Part shown: piece by piece, positions 1 through 9,584 of the stretch
Layout of the letters: every line of letters starts with the position of its first letter
Numbering within the stretch: position 1 is the first letter of the stretch
Origin: MED-G78 sp964275345
GTDB taxonomy: Bacteria; Pseudomonadota; Gammaproteobacteria; Magnimaribacterales; D2472
Length of the DNA stretch: 64,000 bases
Direction: 5' to 3'
NCBI GenBank assembly: GCA_964275345.1
Contig: CAXYBK010000003.1
Coordinates: 776,976 to 840,975, forward strand
Made by a program: the position numbers and the translations under genes
Notes under the pieces: generated by a model
What the model was told of the DNA's origin: nothing
The model's input: the letters and a program-made list of their open reading frames with translations, nothing else
Database searches by the model: none

Positions 1-1554
1 CCCGAAAACGAAGCCACTAGAGATGAGAATGATATTAATAATGAGAATGGCAACTTCTTAACTTCGGTAATTCCTCTTGTTAACAGATCTGCTGCTGAAA
101 TTCTTCCGATGATAAAACCAATTACTGGTAGACAATCGCATCTTTCGAGCATTCCTTCTATTAATTCAATTTTGATTGTTGATAGATTAAGTAATGTTAA
201 GAGAATAAGAGATCTTTTAGAGGATTTAGATAAAGATAATAGCGCAAAAATAACTATTATTAAGTTAGAAAACCTTTCGTCCATTGAGGCTGTAAGAATT
301 TTAGAGAAGCTAAAAGCGCAAAATAATCCAACAATCAATAATTTTGTTGCAATCCCATTCAGTCCATCAAATTCTGTAATATTGTCTGCTAACTCCACTA
401 TTACTAATAACATTCAAAAAACTCTTACTTCGCTAGATGCCGATGTAAAAGCAGATAAATCCATTGATGTTATTTATCTTAAGTACGCTAAAGCTGAGGA
501 TATTTCATCCATCCTTAATAGTGTTTCTGATAGATTTGCTGCAAGCCCTGATGGAATAAAAACAGTTATTACTCATCATGAGAAGACAAACTCTTTAATT
601 GTTTCCTCAGAGGAATCAAATTTACCTGGAATAAGAAATCTTATTTCTAAACTTGATATCAGAAGAGCTCAAGTTTTAGTTGAAGCTATAATAGTAGAAT
701 TATCTGAAACAGCTGCTCAAAATCTAGGCATTGAAACTTTGTATACTGGTGACGGCGATGTTCCAATTGGAGTCACTGCCTATGACGTTGGCTCTGGGCC
801 AAATTTACTTGCTATCGCTGGTTCAGCTGCTTCAGATGGTTCAGATGCGACCTTAAGTCAACTTGCAACATCATCTTTGTTGGGTTCACAGGGTTTAGTA
901 GCGGGCTTTGGAGATTTTACTGGTGCTGGGAATTTTGCAGGCATCTTAAGTGCCGTTGCTAATGATCAAAATTCAAATATTCTCTCAACACCATCCGTTA
1001 TTGCAATGGATAATACTGAATCAAAACTTCTGGTTGGACAGGAAATTCCAATTACTACTGGTGAAAGCTTAGGCTCAAGTAACGTTAATGCATTCAGGAC
1101 CACATCAAGAGAAGAGGTGGGTATTAAATTAGAAGTAACTCCTCAAATAAATGAAGGCAGCTCAGTTATTCTTAAAATTAAGCAAGAAGTCTCAAGCGTA
1201 GCTGGAACTTATGCCAGTGGAGTTGATTTAATTACAAACAATAGAACTATAGAAACAACTGTTCTTGCTGATAATGGCCAAATAATTGTTTTAGGCGGAC
1301 TTATTGATGAAGATATTCAAGAAAATATTTCTAAGGTTCCTTTGTTAGGCTCCATTCCAGTTCTTGGCAAATTATTTCAGTCATCTTCAACTCAAGTAGT
1401 AAAGAAAAAATTATTTGTCTTTATAAGACCAACAATTCTTATAGATTCAGATTCAATAAATGAATTATCGGCTGAAAAATATAACTTTATTAAAGCAGAG
1501 CAACTTTCAAGAGAGTCAGAGATAAATTTAATTGATCTAACTAAATCTAATTAA
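1..1554 (+). CDS. gspD: Type II secretion system secretin GspD, 5' end outside window
   Basis: This is the outer-membrane secretin that forms the exit channel of the type II secretion system. The frame is open from base 1, so 517 residues are visible and the signal peptide and start lie upstream. The visible part holds repeated N1-N3 type KH-like domains (roughly residues 20-230) followed by the secretin barrel domain. The conserved VPLLGSIPVLGKLF segment is near residue 450 and is a hallmark of the family. The next gene, gspE, starts six bases after the stop, and the order D-E-F-G-H-I-J-K-L-M is the canonical operon order. gspC is expected upstream but is not in the window. Identification is firm; only the missing N-terminus is uncertain. 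Confidence 0.96.
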   Translation, partial: PENEATRDENDINNENGNFLTSVIPLVNRSAAEILPMIKPITGRQSHLSSIPSINSILIVDRLSNVKRIRDLLEDLDKDNSAKITIIKLENLSSIEAVRILEKLKAQNNPTINNFVAIPFSPSNSVILSANSTITNNIQKTLTSLDADVKADKSIDVIYLKYAKAEDISSILNSVSDRFAASPDGIKTVITHHEKTNSLIVSSEESNLPGIRNLISKLDIRRAQVLVEAIIVELSETAAQNLGIETLYTGDGDVPIGVTAYDVGSGPNLLAIAGSAASDGSDATLSQLATSSLLGSQGLVAGFGDFTGAGNFAGILSAVANDQNSNILSTPSVIAMDNTESKLLVGQEIPITTGESLGSSNVNAFRTTSREEVGIKLEVTPQINEGSSVILKIKQEVSSVAGTYASGVDLITNNRTIETTVLADNGQIIVLGGLIDEDIQENISKVPLLGSIPVLGKLFQSSSTQVVKKKLFVFIRPTILIDSDSINELSAEKYNFIKAEQLSRESEINLIDLTKSN

Positions 1555-1560
1555 ATATAT

Positions 1561-3069
1561 ATGGAAGATTTAGCTGCCAAAGATCTAGACACTATTTCGA
1601 ATATTCTCCCTTATGACTATGTTAGGGATAGGATGATAATTGCCTTATTAAATGAAGATAATCAGTGTAATGTTTACTCTCCAAATATTATAAATATTAA
1701 AACATATCAAGAATTATCAAGGTTTTTAAATAAGCCATTTGTAGTTAAAAAATGCTCAGCTGAAGACTTTAATGAAATGCTCACTAAATCTTTTGGCTCC
1801 AAAGACTCCTCCGATATGTTATCTGAAGAACTGTCTGATGACTTTGACCTTGAATCTTTTGCAGGAAACATAGCGCCAACTGAAGATTTGTTGAATGGAA
1901 ATAATGATGCACCAATTATTAAATTAATTAATGGAATCATAAGTCAGGCAATAAAACAAAGAGCTTCCGATATTCACTTTGAGCCATACGAAGATCAACT
2001 AATTATTAGATTTAGAGTTGATGGAATTCTAAAAGAAGTTCTATCTCAGGATAGCAGGATAGCATCCCTAGTAATTGCAAGAATAAAGATTATTTCTAGA
2101 CTTGATATATCTGAAAGAAGATTACCTCAAGATGGAAGAGTGTCTCTTTCTCTCGGTGACAAAAGTGTTGATGTCAGAGTTTCAACGTTACCTTCTTCAT
2201 ATGGAGAAAGAATTGTTTTACGTCTTCTAGATAAGCAATCAGCTCAGATCAATATAGATGATTTAGGCCTCCCAAAACCAATTCTTAATAATTATAAAAA
2301 GTCCCTAAAGAGTTCTGAAGGTATTATTCTTTTTACAGGACCTACAGGATCAGGAAAAACAACAACTTTATATGCTGGTCTTAGAGACTTAAGTGACTCC
2401 TCACAAAATATACTTACAGTTGAAGACCCTATTGAATATACATTGAAGGGTATTGGTCAAACTCAGGTAAATACAAAGACTGGCTATACTTTTGCTAAAG
2501 GATTAAGAGCAATGCTAAGACAAGATCCCGATGTAATGATGGTAGGAGAGATCAGAGATATTGAGACTGCGCAGATTGCTATTCAATCAAGTTTAACTGG
2601 TCACTTGGTTCTTTCAACAGTTCATACAAATAGTGCTGTAGGAGCAATTACCAGGTTAAGAGATATGGGAATTGAGTCATTCTTGCTTTCATCTAGTTTA
2701 AGATCAATCATTTCACAAAGATTAGTAAGAAGGTTATGTAACTCTTGTAAGAATGAAACTAATCCTTCAGAAGAGGCTGTTAGATTATTTAATTTAAATA
2801 ATAATTCAAAAGTATTTACATCAAATGGTTGTGACGAATGCTCATACTCAGGTTTTCAGGGAAGAATTGCTATTGCAGAATGTATTCAAGTAGATCAGAC
2901 AACAAGAGATTTGATTCATCAAAAGGCTTCTGAAAGTCAAATTATCGATCATGTCTTTAAAGACCACCCTTCTATTGATGACGCCAGTAGAGAGCTTATT
3001 ATTGACGGTACGACATCATGTGAAGAGATAATGAGACTTAATAACCTCAAAGAAGATGCCAGCTTATAG
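1561..3069 (+). CDS. gspE: Type II secretion system ATPase GspE
   Basis: This is the cytoplasmic hexameric ATPase that powers pseudopilus assembly. At 502 residues it has the usual family length. Walker A is GPTGSGKTTT at about residues 259-268. The Walker B region DPDVMMVGEIRD is at about 321-332. A zinc-binding tetracysteine module is present, with CNSC near 392 and CDEC near 423, as in classical GspE proteins. It starts six bases after gspD and overlaps the start of gspF by 14 bases, so it is translated as part of the operon. All key motifs are intact. Confidence 0.97.
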   Translation: MEDLAAKDLDTISNILPYDYVRDRMIIALLNEDNQCNVYSPNIINIKTYQELSRFLNKPFVVKKCSAEDFNEMLTKSFGSKDSSDMLSEELSDDFDLESFAGNIAPTEDLLNGNNDAPIIKLINGIISQAIKQRASDIHFEPYEDQLIIRFRVDGILKEVLSQDSRIASLVIARIKIISRLDISERRLPQDGRVSLSLGDKSVDVRVSTLPSSYGERIVLRLLDKQSAQINIDDLGLPKPILNNYKKSLKSSEGIILFTGPTGSGKTTTLYAGLRDLSDSSQNILTVEDPIEYTLKGIGQTQVNTKTGYTFAKGLRAMLRQDPDVMMVGEIRDIETAQIAIQSSLTGHLVLSTVHTNSAVGAITRLRDMGIESFLLSSSLRSIISQRLVRRLCNSCKNETNPSEEAVRLFNLNNNSKVFTSNGCDECSYSGFQGRIAIAECIQVDQTTRDLIHQKASESQIIDHVFKDHPSIDDASRELIIDGTTSCEEIMRLNNLKEDASL

Positions 3070-4252
3070 TTATACAGCTTTTAATAATTCCGGAAAAAAG
3101 GAAAAAGGATTCTTAACTGCTTCCTCTGAGAGAGATGCTAGAAGAGCTATCAAGGAATTAAACTTAACACCTCTCGAAGTTAAAGAATCAAACAAAAATT
3201 TAACCAGTAAAATAAAGATTAAGAACAAAGATTTAGTTTTAATTACTAGGCAAATAGCAACTTTATTAGATGCTGATTCAGCTTTAGATGAAGCCTTAAA
3301 AATAACCGCAGATCAATATAATGATGAAGTTATTGTTGATATTCTTTATTCTCTTAGAGATGAAATTATTCAAGGGAAACGTCTTGGACAGGCGATGAAA
3401 AAATATCCTCAGGTATTTTCAAATACTTATATTTCATTAGTTAGTGCTGGTGATAGTTCAGGAAATTTAGATATTATTTTTGATAATCTTGCAGATTATT
3501 TAGAGGAAAGCGCCACCATAAAACAAAAGATTTTTTCAGCCTTAGCTTATCCAGTCATCCTAGTATGTTTTTGTATTCTAGTTATTATTGCTCTATTGGC
3601 ATTTGTGATGCCTCAGGTCGTAGGACAGTTCATAAAAGCTGGAGCTGAATTACCATTACTTACATCTGTATTACTATCAGTTTCAAACAACATTCTTTAT
3701 ATTTTAATTGGACTGTTCTTGTTGTTCATGGGATTAACTTTTCTTTACAAAAGCTATACCTCTAACATAGACAATCACATCAAGGCTCATCAAAAATTAT
3801 TATCTTTTCCTTTGTTTGGAAAATTTATTTTACATAGTGAGATCGAAAGATTCTCCAGTACCATGTATCTTTTAACACAATCAGGAATGAATTTAGATTT
3901 AGCAATGGAAGAGTCCGCCAAGGTTGTTAATAATAAATTTCTTAAAAGCTCAATTGATAAAGCCCGCAGAGAGGTTGTTGAAGGCAAAGACTTTGTTCAA
4001 GCTCTAAACAAAACTCAAATCTTTCCTGATATTTTTATTCAGCTGATTTCAAGCGGCTATAGGTCTGGTAATTTGGTAAAAATGTTTAAAAAAGTTTCAG
4101 ATTTCATGAAATCAGAAATAGAATCAAAAAGGTCTGTTTTGTTATCTCTACTTGAACCGGTAATAACAATCTTCATGGGCGGATTTATTCTATTGATAGT
4201 TCTCGCTATACTAATACCAATAATGCAAATGAATGCACTTACTCTTGGATGA
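3056..4252 (+). CDS. gspF: Type II secretion inner-membrane platform protein GspF
   Basis: This polytopic inner-membrane protein couples the GspE ATPase to the pseudopilus. Its 398 residues match the family. It has the duplicated GspF cytoplasmic domain (about residues 60-160 and 265-365) and three membrane segments, at about 163-190, 212-233 and 368-393. The N-terminus PAYSYTAFNNSGKK is typical. Its start overlaps gspE by 14 bases and its stop overlaps the gspG start in an ATGA arrangement, indicating translational coupling. Confidence 0.96.
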   Translation: MPAYSYTAFNNSGKKEKGFLTASSERDARRAIKELNLTPLEVKESNKNLTSKIKIKNKDLVLITRQIATLLDADSALDEALKITADQYNDEVIVDILYSLRDEIIQGKRLGQAMKKYPQVFSNTYISLVSAGDSSGNLDIIFDNLADYLEESATIKQKIFSALAYPVILVCFCILVIIALLAFVMPQVVGQFIKAGAELPLLTSVLLSVSNNILYILIGLFLLFMGLTFLYKSYTSNIDNHIKAHQKLLSFPLFGKFILHSEIERFSSTMYLLTQSGMNLDLAMEESAKVVNNKFLKSSIDKARREVVEGKDFVQALNKTQIFPDIFIQLISSGYRSGNLVKMFKKVSDFMKSEIESKRSVLLSLLEPVITIFMGGFILLIVLAILIPIMQMNALTLG

Positions 4253-4686
4253 TGGATATGAAAAATAAACAAAAAGGTTTTACTTTAATTGAGCTAATGG
4301 CGGTTATCGTTATATTGGGAATTCTATCTACATTTGTTGCTATAAACGTATCCCCATTTCTTCAAAGAGCTAATATAGAAAAAGTTAGAGCTGATGTAGC
4401 TCAAACTGGAAAAGCTTTAGAGTTATATAAATTTAACGAAATGACTTATCCCACTACATCTCAAGGCTTAGATGCGCTCGTTATGCCTCATTCTGAATTA
4501 AAAAGACCATTTATGTATCCCGAGGATGGCTATATAGATTCTATACCTACAGATCCTTGGGGTAGAGAGTACATTTATGAATATCCTCCTGAGAAATCTA
4601 AAAATTATGATCTTTATACTCTTGGGGCTGACGGTATCGAAGGCGGAACTGGTGAAAACTCAGATATTGGCAACTGGCTGCAATAA
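4249..4686 (+). CDS. gspG: Major pseudopilin GspG
   Basis: This is the major pseudopilin of the type II secretion pseudopilus. A short basic leader is followed by the prepilin peptidase site G/FTLIELMAVIVILG with the conserved Glu at mature position 5. The C-terminal half has the GspG-type pattern: YPTTSQGLDAL, then DPWGREY and a calcium-loop-like TLGADGIEGGTGENSDIGNW. The start could be 4249 (ATGA overlap with gspF), 4252 or 4258. The last gives the shortest leader, MKNKQKG. The assignment as GspG rather than a minor pseudopilin is firm from length (about 145 residues) and position. Confidence 0.95.
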   Translation: MMDMKNKQKGFTLIELMAVIVILGILSTFVAINVSPFLQRANIEKVRADVAQTGKALELYKFNEMTYPTTSQGLDALVMPHSELKRPFMYPEDGYIDSIPTDPWGREYIYEYPPEKSKNYDLYTLGADGIEGGTGENSDIGNWLQ

Positions 4687-5173
4687 AAATAACAAAGGCT
4701 TTACCTTATTAGAATTACTAGTAGTACTTCTAATAATTGGAATTGCATCATCAGTTATTCTTATAAATACATCCTCTGTAAATCAAATTATAAAAGGCCA
4801 AACGTCAGTTGAAAAAAACTTCCAACTTATGTCAGAGGAGAGTATTCTTTCAAGTAAGATTCTGGGATGGTTTCCTGGAAAATCATCACAAAAAATTTAT
4901 ATATTAGATACTACTGGAAATAAAAGTTCTGAATTTAATTCAGATTCATTGGATTCATACTGGAATAGCATTGCTGAATACAAAAAAATTATAAAAGGCA
5001 GCGATGGAGAAGAGATCGAATTAGAATCAGACTTAACAGAATATCCAGTAATAATCTTTTATCCCTCAGGAGAAAATTCAGGTGCTGAGTTATTAGTTTA
5101 TAGAAATGAATATATTCAAAAAATAACAATCTCTCAAAATGGCAAGATTATTAATGAAACAGAACTTAAGTAA
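4652..5173 (+). CDS. gspH: Minor pseudopilin GspH
   Basis: This is a minor pseudopilin with the prepilin motif KG/FTLLELLVVLLIIG. No ATG lies close to the motif. I chose the GTG at 4652, which gives a 17-residue leader before the cleavage site. A TTG at 4667 gives a 12-residue leader, and ATG codons at 4577 and 4607 would give unusually long ones. The gene begins inside gspG and ends inside gspI, so overlap coupling continues through the operon. The body is variable, as in the family; identity rests on the motif and the position between G and I. Confidence 0.85.
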   Translation: MKTQILATGCNKNNKGFTLLELLVVLLIIGIASSVILINTSSVNQIIKGQTSVEKNFQLMSEESILSSKILGWFPGKSSQKIYILDTTGNKSSEFNSDSLDSYWNSIAEYKKIIKGSDGEEIELESDLTEYPVIIFYPSGENSGAELLVYRNEYIQKITISQNGKIINETELK

Positions 5174-5522
5174 AGGCTTTAGCTTATTAGAGGTAGCAAT
5201 TGCACTATTAATTTTGAGCACCTCTGTAATAGCTATTTACCAAGTAATATCCTCCTCTACGATTTCAACATTCGAACTAGAGGATAGATATATAGCAAGA
5301 GAGATTGGTAATAATCGAGTAGCTCTAATGAATACAATTGATATACCTCAAGGCACAGGAACTAGAGAGGGAGCAATTGATATGGCGGGTTTTGAATGGG
5401 AGTGGAGAGAGGAGATTTCTAAAGGCCCAGCAATAAATGTTTATGAGTATTCAATTCTAATTAAGAAATCATCTGCTACAAATTATATCTATGAAGCAAG
5501 AGGTTATCTTGTTAAAAAATAA
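5154..5522 (+). CDS. gspI: Minor pseudopilin GspI
   Basis: This is a minor pseudopilin of the GspI-J-K tip complex. The prepilin site is KG/FSLLEVAIALLILS, and the protein is short (about 122 residues), as expected for GspI. The start at 5154 gives leader MKQNLSKG; an in-frame ATG at 5139 would add five residues. It overlaps the end of gspH by 20 bases and the start of gspJ by about 30. The segment GFEWEWREEI resembles the conserved Trp-containing region of GspI. Confidence 0.9.
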   Translation: MKQNLSKGFSLLEVAIALLILSTSVIAIYQVISSSTISTFELEDRYIAREIGNNRVALMNTIDIPQGTGTREGAIDMAGFEWEWREEISKGPAINVYEYSILIKKSSATNYIYEARGYLVKK

Positions 5523-6111
5523 TAAAAAAGGATTTACTCTTATTGAGGTGCTCGTATCCATTGTAATACTGAGCATCATCGCAATTGTCTCAACAAATTT
5601 TTTACAGTCTTCGATAACAGCTAGAGAAGAGGGTGCAAATAAATTACAAAATATTAAAGAGCTCAATATAGCTTCAAGCATTGTAAGAAGAGATATGCGT
5701 CAAATTCTCAACGTTCCAATAAGAGATTACTTTGGAAATAATTTAAAAGGTAATTTTATTGCCGATACTGTTTCTAATTCTATTGTATTTACCACTTTAG
5801 TAAACTCCTCTTTTTCAACCTCAAGAGTTCGAAGAGTCGAATATATATATCAAGATGAAGATTTTATAAGAAGACAATATTTTGCTGATAATCCTTATTC
5901 ATATGAAGAATATTTTGAGACAATTCTTCTGGGCGGAGTTACTGATATTGAATTTAGTTACATGACTAATAGAAAATGGTATGCCGTATGGCCAATCGAC
6001 ATTATTACAAAAGCTAAAATACCAGAATTAGTAAAGATAACTTTCACTAAAAATAATTTGCAATATGAGTGGATTATCAATCCAAATATAGATTATGTAT
6101 ATAAAAGATAA
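5491..6111 (+). CDS. gspJ: Minor pseudopilin GspJ
   Basis: This is a minor pseudopilin of the tip complex. Leader and cleavage site read KKG/FTLIEVLVSIVILS, followed by about 190 residues typical of GspJ. The motif RRDMRQ near residue 66 fits the family's conserved ...RDxxQ region. The start at 5491 gives a 15-residue leader, so an internal TTG near 5509-5512 is also possible. The gene starts inside gspI and its end overlaps the beginning of gspK by 17 bases. Confidence 0.91.
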   Translation: MKQEVILLKNNKKGFTLIEVLVSIVILSIIAIVSTNFLQSSITAREEGANKLQNIKELNIASSIVRRDMRQILNVPIRDYFGNNLKGNFIADTVSNSIVFTTLVNSSFSTSRVRRVEYIYQDEDFIRRQYFADNPYSYEEYFETILLGGVTDIEFSYMTNRKWYAVWPIDIITKAKIPELVKITFTKNNLQYEWIINPNIDYVYKR

Positions 6112-7069
6112 AGAAAAAGGGGTAATTTTGATCTCTGTTTTGTTAATTGTCCTTGTGCTATCTGCAATAGCTATGTCAATTGGCAATAATTTTCTATTAG
6201 CCTTTAAGAGGTCTATATACCAAGATCTGCAAACAAATAGCTTTGAGTTATTTAAGAATATTGAGTCTATCTCCATAAAAAGAATTGAAGAGAAAAATAG
6301 ATTTGGATCACAAGCGTTGACTAAAGAAGACCCTTTATTTAAAGATACCTTCTATTTTGAATTACCTAATGGTCAGTTATATGCGCAAATATCAGATGCT
6401 TCAAATTGCTTAAATATTAACTCTGTTGTGTCCTTATCCAATAAAAATTATATTCAAAATCCAAAAGGAATGGCATCTATAAAAAAGCTTCTACTACTCA
6501 AAGAATTTGATGAAAGAGATATAGATTCATTGATAGATCAGATGATTGACTGGATTGATATTGATAATCAACCAAGACAAGGAGGGTTAGAGGATTACTT
6601 TTATACAGGCCCTCTTCATACCCCTCAACAATATACTAGCAAAAGACTTTTTTATGATCTGTCTGAACTTAAAAACCTACCTGCATGGAGAAAATTTAAT
6701 TGGAATGATATTGATAAAAATTTATGTTCAATTCCAATTTCAGGAAACTCTAAAGTGAATATAAATACATTAAATATAGAGGATTCAGAGCTTCTATCTT
6801 CTTTGTTACCAAATGCAACAGTAAAAGATGCTGAGGCAATAATTGCTAATATCCCACAAGAGGGTTTTGTTGATATATCCCAACTAGTTACTGAATTTCC
6901 TGGAGTTGATTTTACTAAGAGCGATGCTAGTATTTCATTTACATCAAATCTATTTTCCATAAAATCTGAGATAATAAGCGATGAGTTGAAAATCAGCTCG
7001 GAAAGTATTATGTATTTGGAAAATAACAGGAATGGATATGTTGTTTCAAGAACATACAATGGACTTTAA
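6095..7069 (+). CDS. gspK: Minor pseudopilin GspK
   Basis: This is the large minor pseudopilin that caps the pseudopilus tip. Its 324 residues fit the family. It has an atypical prepilin site EKG/VILISVLLIVLVL, which lacks the Glu5 found in other pseudopilins; this is a known GspK trait. The middle contains the helix-rich domain with LIDQMIDWIDIDNQPRQGG and the DYF...PHTPQQY-like segment typical of GspK. It overlaps gspJ by 17 bases and precedes gspL by 8 bases. Confidence 0.94.
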   Translation: MYIKDKEKGVILISVLLIVLVLSAIAMSIGNNFLLAFKRSIYQDLQTNSFELFKNIESISIKRIEEKNRFGSQALTKEDPLFKDTFYFELPNGQLYAQISDASNCLNINSVVSLSNKNYIQNPKGMASIKKLLLLKEFDERDIDSLIDQMIDWIDIDNQPRQGGLEDYFYTGPLHTPQQYTSKRLFYDLSELKNLPAWRKFNWNDIDKNLCSIPISGNSKVNINTLNIEDSELLSSLLPNATVKDAEAIIANIPQEGFVDISQLVTEFPGVDFTKSDASISFTSNLFSIKSEIISDELKISSESIMYLENNRNGYVVSRTYNGL

Positions 7070-7077
7070 AATAGAAA

Positions 7078-8244
7078 ATGAATAGATATTTATTACATAA
7101 CTTAAGCAATAACCATAACGAAGTTGAGGTTTTTCATTATGTTGATAATATTTTTCAGTCAAAAAAACTACTTCACTTGGATGATATTTCTAGTCATATA
7201 GGCTCAGACTCAGAAATTTTTTATTTTATACCTTCTTCAAAAATATCATCTGTAAAGTTAGATATATCAGCTGATGATACTGATGAAGCAGTTCGAGCAA
7301 GATTATTGTCTGAGATGGATGATTTTATAGTGAGTGACATTTCTGAGAATGAAATCTTCATTCATAGAAATTCTAAACTCAATTTAGCAATTTTAATTGA
7401 TAAGAGTTACCTCATATCTATCACTGAAAAATTAAGAAGCACAGGTTCAAAAATTTATATTTATCCTGAGCATATGTTGTCTTTTTTAAAAGATGAATCT
7501 TCAATTTTCAAGGTCTCAGATAGAATCATTTTCTCATTTTCTGCTGGAGAGGGCTTTTCACAAAATGAGATAAATTTAGATGATTATGTAAAGTTAGTTA
7601 AGAAAGAAAGAGAAAACTTTTTGCCAAAGATATATCTAAGTAATAATATTCTTGCTGAAAATTTTAAAAATAGCGAGATAGAGGATGTTAGTCTTGAATC
7701 ACTTCATCTAGTTTTTATAAAAGAACACTCATTTCTTCCCAATCTTTATCGTGGTGGTTTCCATTTAGATTATTGGATAAAAAGATATCAAATTAATAAA
7801 CTTGATCTTGCTTTAGCAATTGCTGCTATGAGTCTTCTAGTCATTTATCCAATTTCTAGTACATTTTTAAATAACTCTTATGCTGATGAGTATAAAACTG
7901 AAACCGTAAGCCTTTTTAAAAAGATCAATCCTAATATTAAAAAAGTTGTTAATCCTAGAAGGCAAATTGATGAGATTTTGAATTCCTATAGTTTAGAACA
8001 AGCCTCAAATTTAAATATTTCTGGACTAGATAGTATAAAAAGACTTGATATAGCTGAAATTACTAAGCTTTATATGGATATTGATAAATCTGAGGCTCAA
8101 CTAACTCTGTCTGGTCTTGGAAGCACTCAATATCAGTTTTTGATCAATCTCTTGCCCCAAGCAAACCTAACTTTGATAAAAGAGGATATTAAAACATCAG
8201 AAGGGCAAGTTTCAGGGTTGATTATCATTGGGCTATCAGGTTAA
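7078..8244 (+). CDS. gspL: Type II secretion assembly protein GspL
   Basis: GspL is the bitopic inner-membrane protein that recruits GspE to the platform. The visible layout is a cytoplasmic actin-like domain (about residues 1-235), one membrane segment at about 242-262 (LDLALAIAAMSLLVIYPISS) and a small periplasmic ferredoxin-like domain at the end. Sequence conservation is low, as is normal for GspL, so the call leans on topology, length (388) and position between gspK and gspM. It starts 8 bases after gspK and ends 2 bases before gspM. Confidence 0.88.
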   Translation: MNRYLLHNLSNNHNEVEVFHYVDNIFQSKKLLHLDDISSHIGSDSEIFYFIPSSKISSVKLDISADDTDEAVRARLLSEMDDFIVSDISENEIFIHRNSKLNLAILIDKSYLISITEKLRSTGSKIYIYPEHMLSFLKDESSIFKVSDRIIFSFSAGEGFSQNEINLDDYVKLVKKERENFLPKIYLSNNILAENFKNSEIEDVSLESLHLVFIKEHSFLPNLYRGGFHLDYWIKRYQINKLDLALAIAAMSLLVIYPISSTFLNNSYADEYKTETVSLFKKINPNIKKVVNPRRQIDEILNSYSLEQASNLNISGLDSIKRLDIAEITKLYMDIDKSEAQLTLSGLGSTQYQFLINLLPQANLTLIKEDIKTSEGQVSGLIIIGLSG

Positions 8245-8246
8245 TT

Positions 8247-8705
8247 ATGAAAGAAATATTCAATAATCTTCAAAACCGTGAAAAAAGTTTATTAATTATT
8301 TTAGCCTGTATTATTATTTTAGGCATTCTGTTGTCCTCAGCGACCAATCTTTACAGTAATCTACAAAACTCTTCTCAAAGATTAAATTCTGCGAAATCAG
8401 ATTATGATTATGTCTACCAACAAGCTGAAGTCTTATCGCTAAATCTTGCGCAAAAGTCTTTTTTACTAGATGCAGAAAATACTTATGCTGAGCTTGATAA
8501 GGTGGCTCGAGATTTTGAGTTAATTAATTACATTCTAACCAAGGATGATTCAGAGCTTAAGATTGTTTACATTCTAAATGATCTTGAGAAATCACTGTTG
8601 TTTATTGAAGAGTCAGTTAAGATTATCGGAATAACACCAGCTTTTATTGATGTATCAAGACTTAATGAGATAAAACGATTTACGGTTATCTATAATATAA
8701 AGTAA
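8247..8705 (+). CDS. gspM: Type II secretion protein GspM
   Basis: This small bitopic inner-membrane protein partners with GspL. It has 152 residues, with a short cytoplasmic N-terminus NLQNREKSLL, a membrane segment at about 16-34 and a periplasmic coiled/ferredoxin-like part. The N-terminal pattern is typical of GspM. It is the last gene of the operon; no gspN follows, and the prepilin peptidase gene is not in the window. The next gene, on the opposite strand, ends 13 bases later. Confidence 0.86.
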   Translation: MKEIFNNLQNREKSLLIILACIIILGILLSSATNLYSNLQNSSQRLNSAKSDYDYVYQQAEVLSLNLAQKSFLLDAENTYAELDKVARDFELINYILTKDDSELKIVYILNDLEKSLLFIEESVKIIGITPAFIDVSRLNEIKRFTVIYNIK

Positions 8706-8718
8706 TTTTAAAAGCTAA

Positions 8719-9579
8719 TTAGTTGTTTTTAATTTGAATCTTTTCTGAATAAAGTTCATGAAATAGCTTAACAGCTGTTGAATCAGAAACTCCCCAACTG
8801 GTTGCATGAATTTTTGAAATAGAGAGCTCACTAATTATTTGCGAATATATTTCAATAGCTGAGTCAATAACATCAACTCTGTCATCTTTCAGGTTATATT
8901 TAGATTTCTTTTCTGATTTATCTAGCTTTGAGAGCTCTATAGCTTTTTTATTAAAATCTTCAATAGTTAAAGACTTTACTTTATAAATATTTAGAAAAGA
9001 TCTTATATTTCCTCCTATTCCTACAAGCTTCATTTTTCTTTGATGCTGAACTAACCAATCAAGCATTCTTTCCCATTCATCTTTATGATCCATGCCTAAA
9101 TAATTTCTTACAGCACCAAGCTGAAAAGACTGTATATAATCTTTTTCTTTTGTATGAATATAGAATTCAGTAGAACCTCCTCCAATATCTACATATATCT
9201 TATCTGTTGAAGCCTGAGCTTTTGGGTGAAACCTAATTAATTTAGCTTCCTCTAACCCAGAGATTATTCTTATTGGATGCTCAATACTATTTTCTACCAT
9301 TCGTCTTGCATCCTCAGAGTTTGAGGTGTCTCTAAACGCTGAAGTTGCTACAATTTCGTACATTTCTATCTGATTTTCTTCAAAGTATTTCTTATACTTT
9401 TCTAAAACATCAATGAGCGCTTTTAACTTTTCCTCTGAAAGAAAGCCGTCTTTAAATACATCTGTACCTAGCCTCATTGGAGTTCTTTTACTTTCTATAA
9501 ATTCAATAGAAGTTGGAGTGGTAGAAAATATTTTAGATTTAATGGCATTTGTACCTATATCTATAGCCGCAATTTTCAT
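8719..9579 (-). CDS. Short Ppx/GppA-family exopolyphosphatase-like protein
   Basis: This belongs to the Ppx/GppA phosphatase family (ASKHA fold), which hydrolyses polyphosphate or pppGpp. The first phosphate-binding motif DIGTNAIKSKIF starts at about residue 6 and the second, DIGGGSTEFYI, is near residue 130. ATSAFRDTSN and SGLEEAKLIRF are also family signatures. At 286 residues it has only the two-domain core and lacks the C-terminal HD-type domains of E. coli Ppx, so it resembles the short Ppx forms. It lies 5 bases downstream of the PPK2 gene on the same strand, which favours a role in polyphosphate turnover over pppGpp. Substrate is inferred. Confidence 0.85.
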   Translation of the reverse strand: MKIAAIDIGTNAIKSKIFSTTPTSIEFIESKRTPMRLGTDVFKDGFLSEEKLKALIDVLEKYKKYFEENQIEMYEIVATSAFRDTSNSEDARRMVENSIEHPIRIISGLEEAKLIRFHPKAQASTDKIYVDIGGGSTEFYIHTKEKDYIQSFQLGAVRNYLGMDHKDEWERMLDWLVQHQRKMKLVGIGGNIRSFLNIYKVKSLTIEDFNKKAIELSKLDKSEKKSKYNLKDDRVDVIDSAIEIYSQIISELSISKIHATSWGVSDSTAVKLFHELYSEKIQIKNN

Positions 9580-9584
9580 ATTAG

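Noticed and set aside
1707..1940. ORF on the - strand inside gspE
   Set aside because: It is antisense to a firmly identified gene, has no family features and follows the codon pattern of the other strand.
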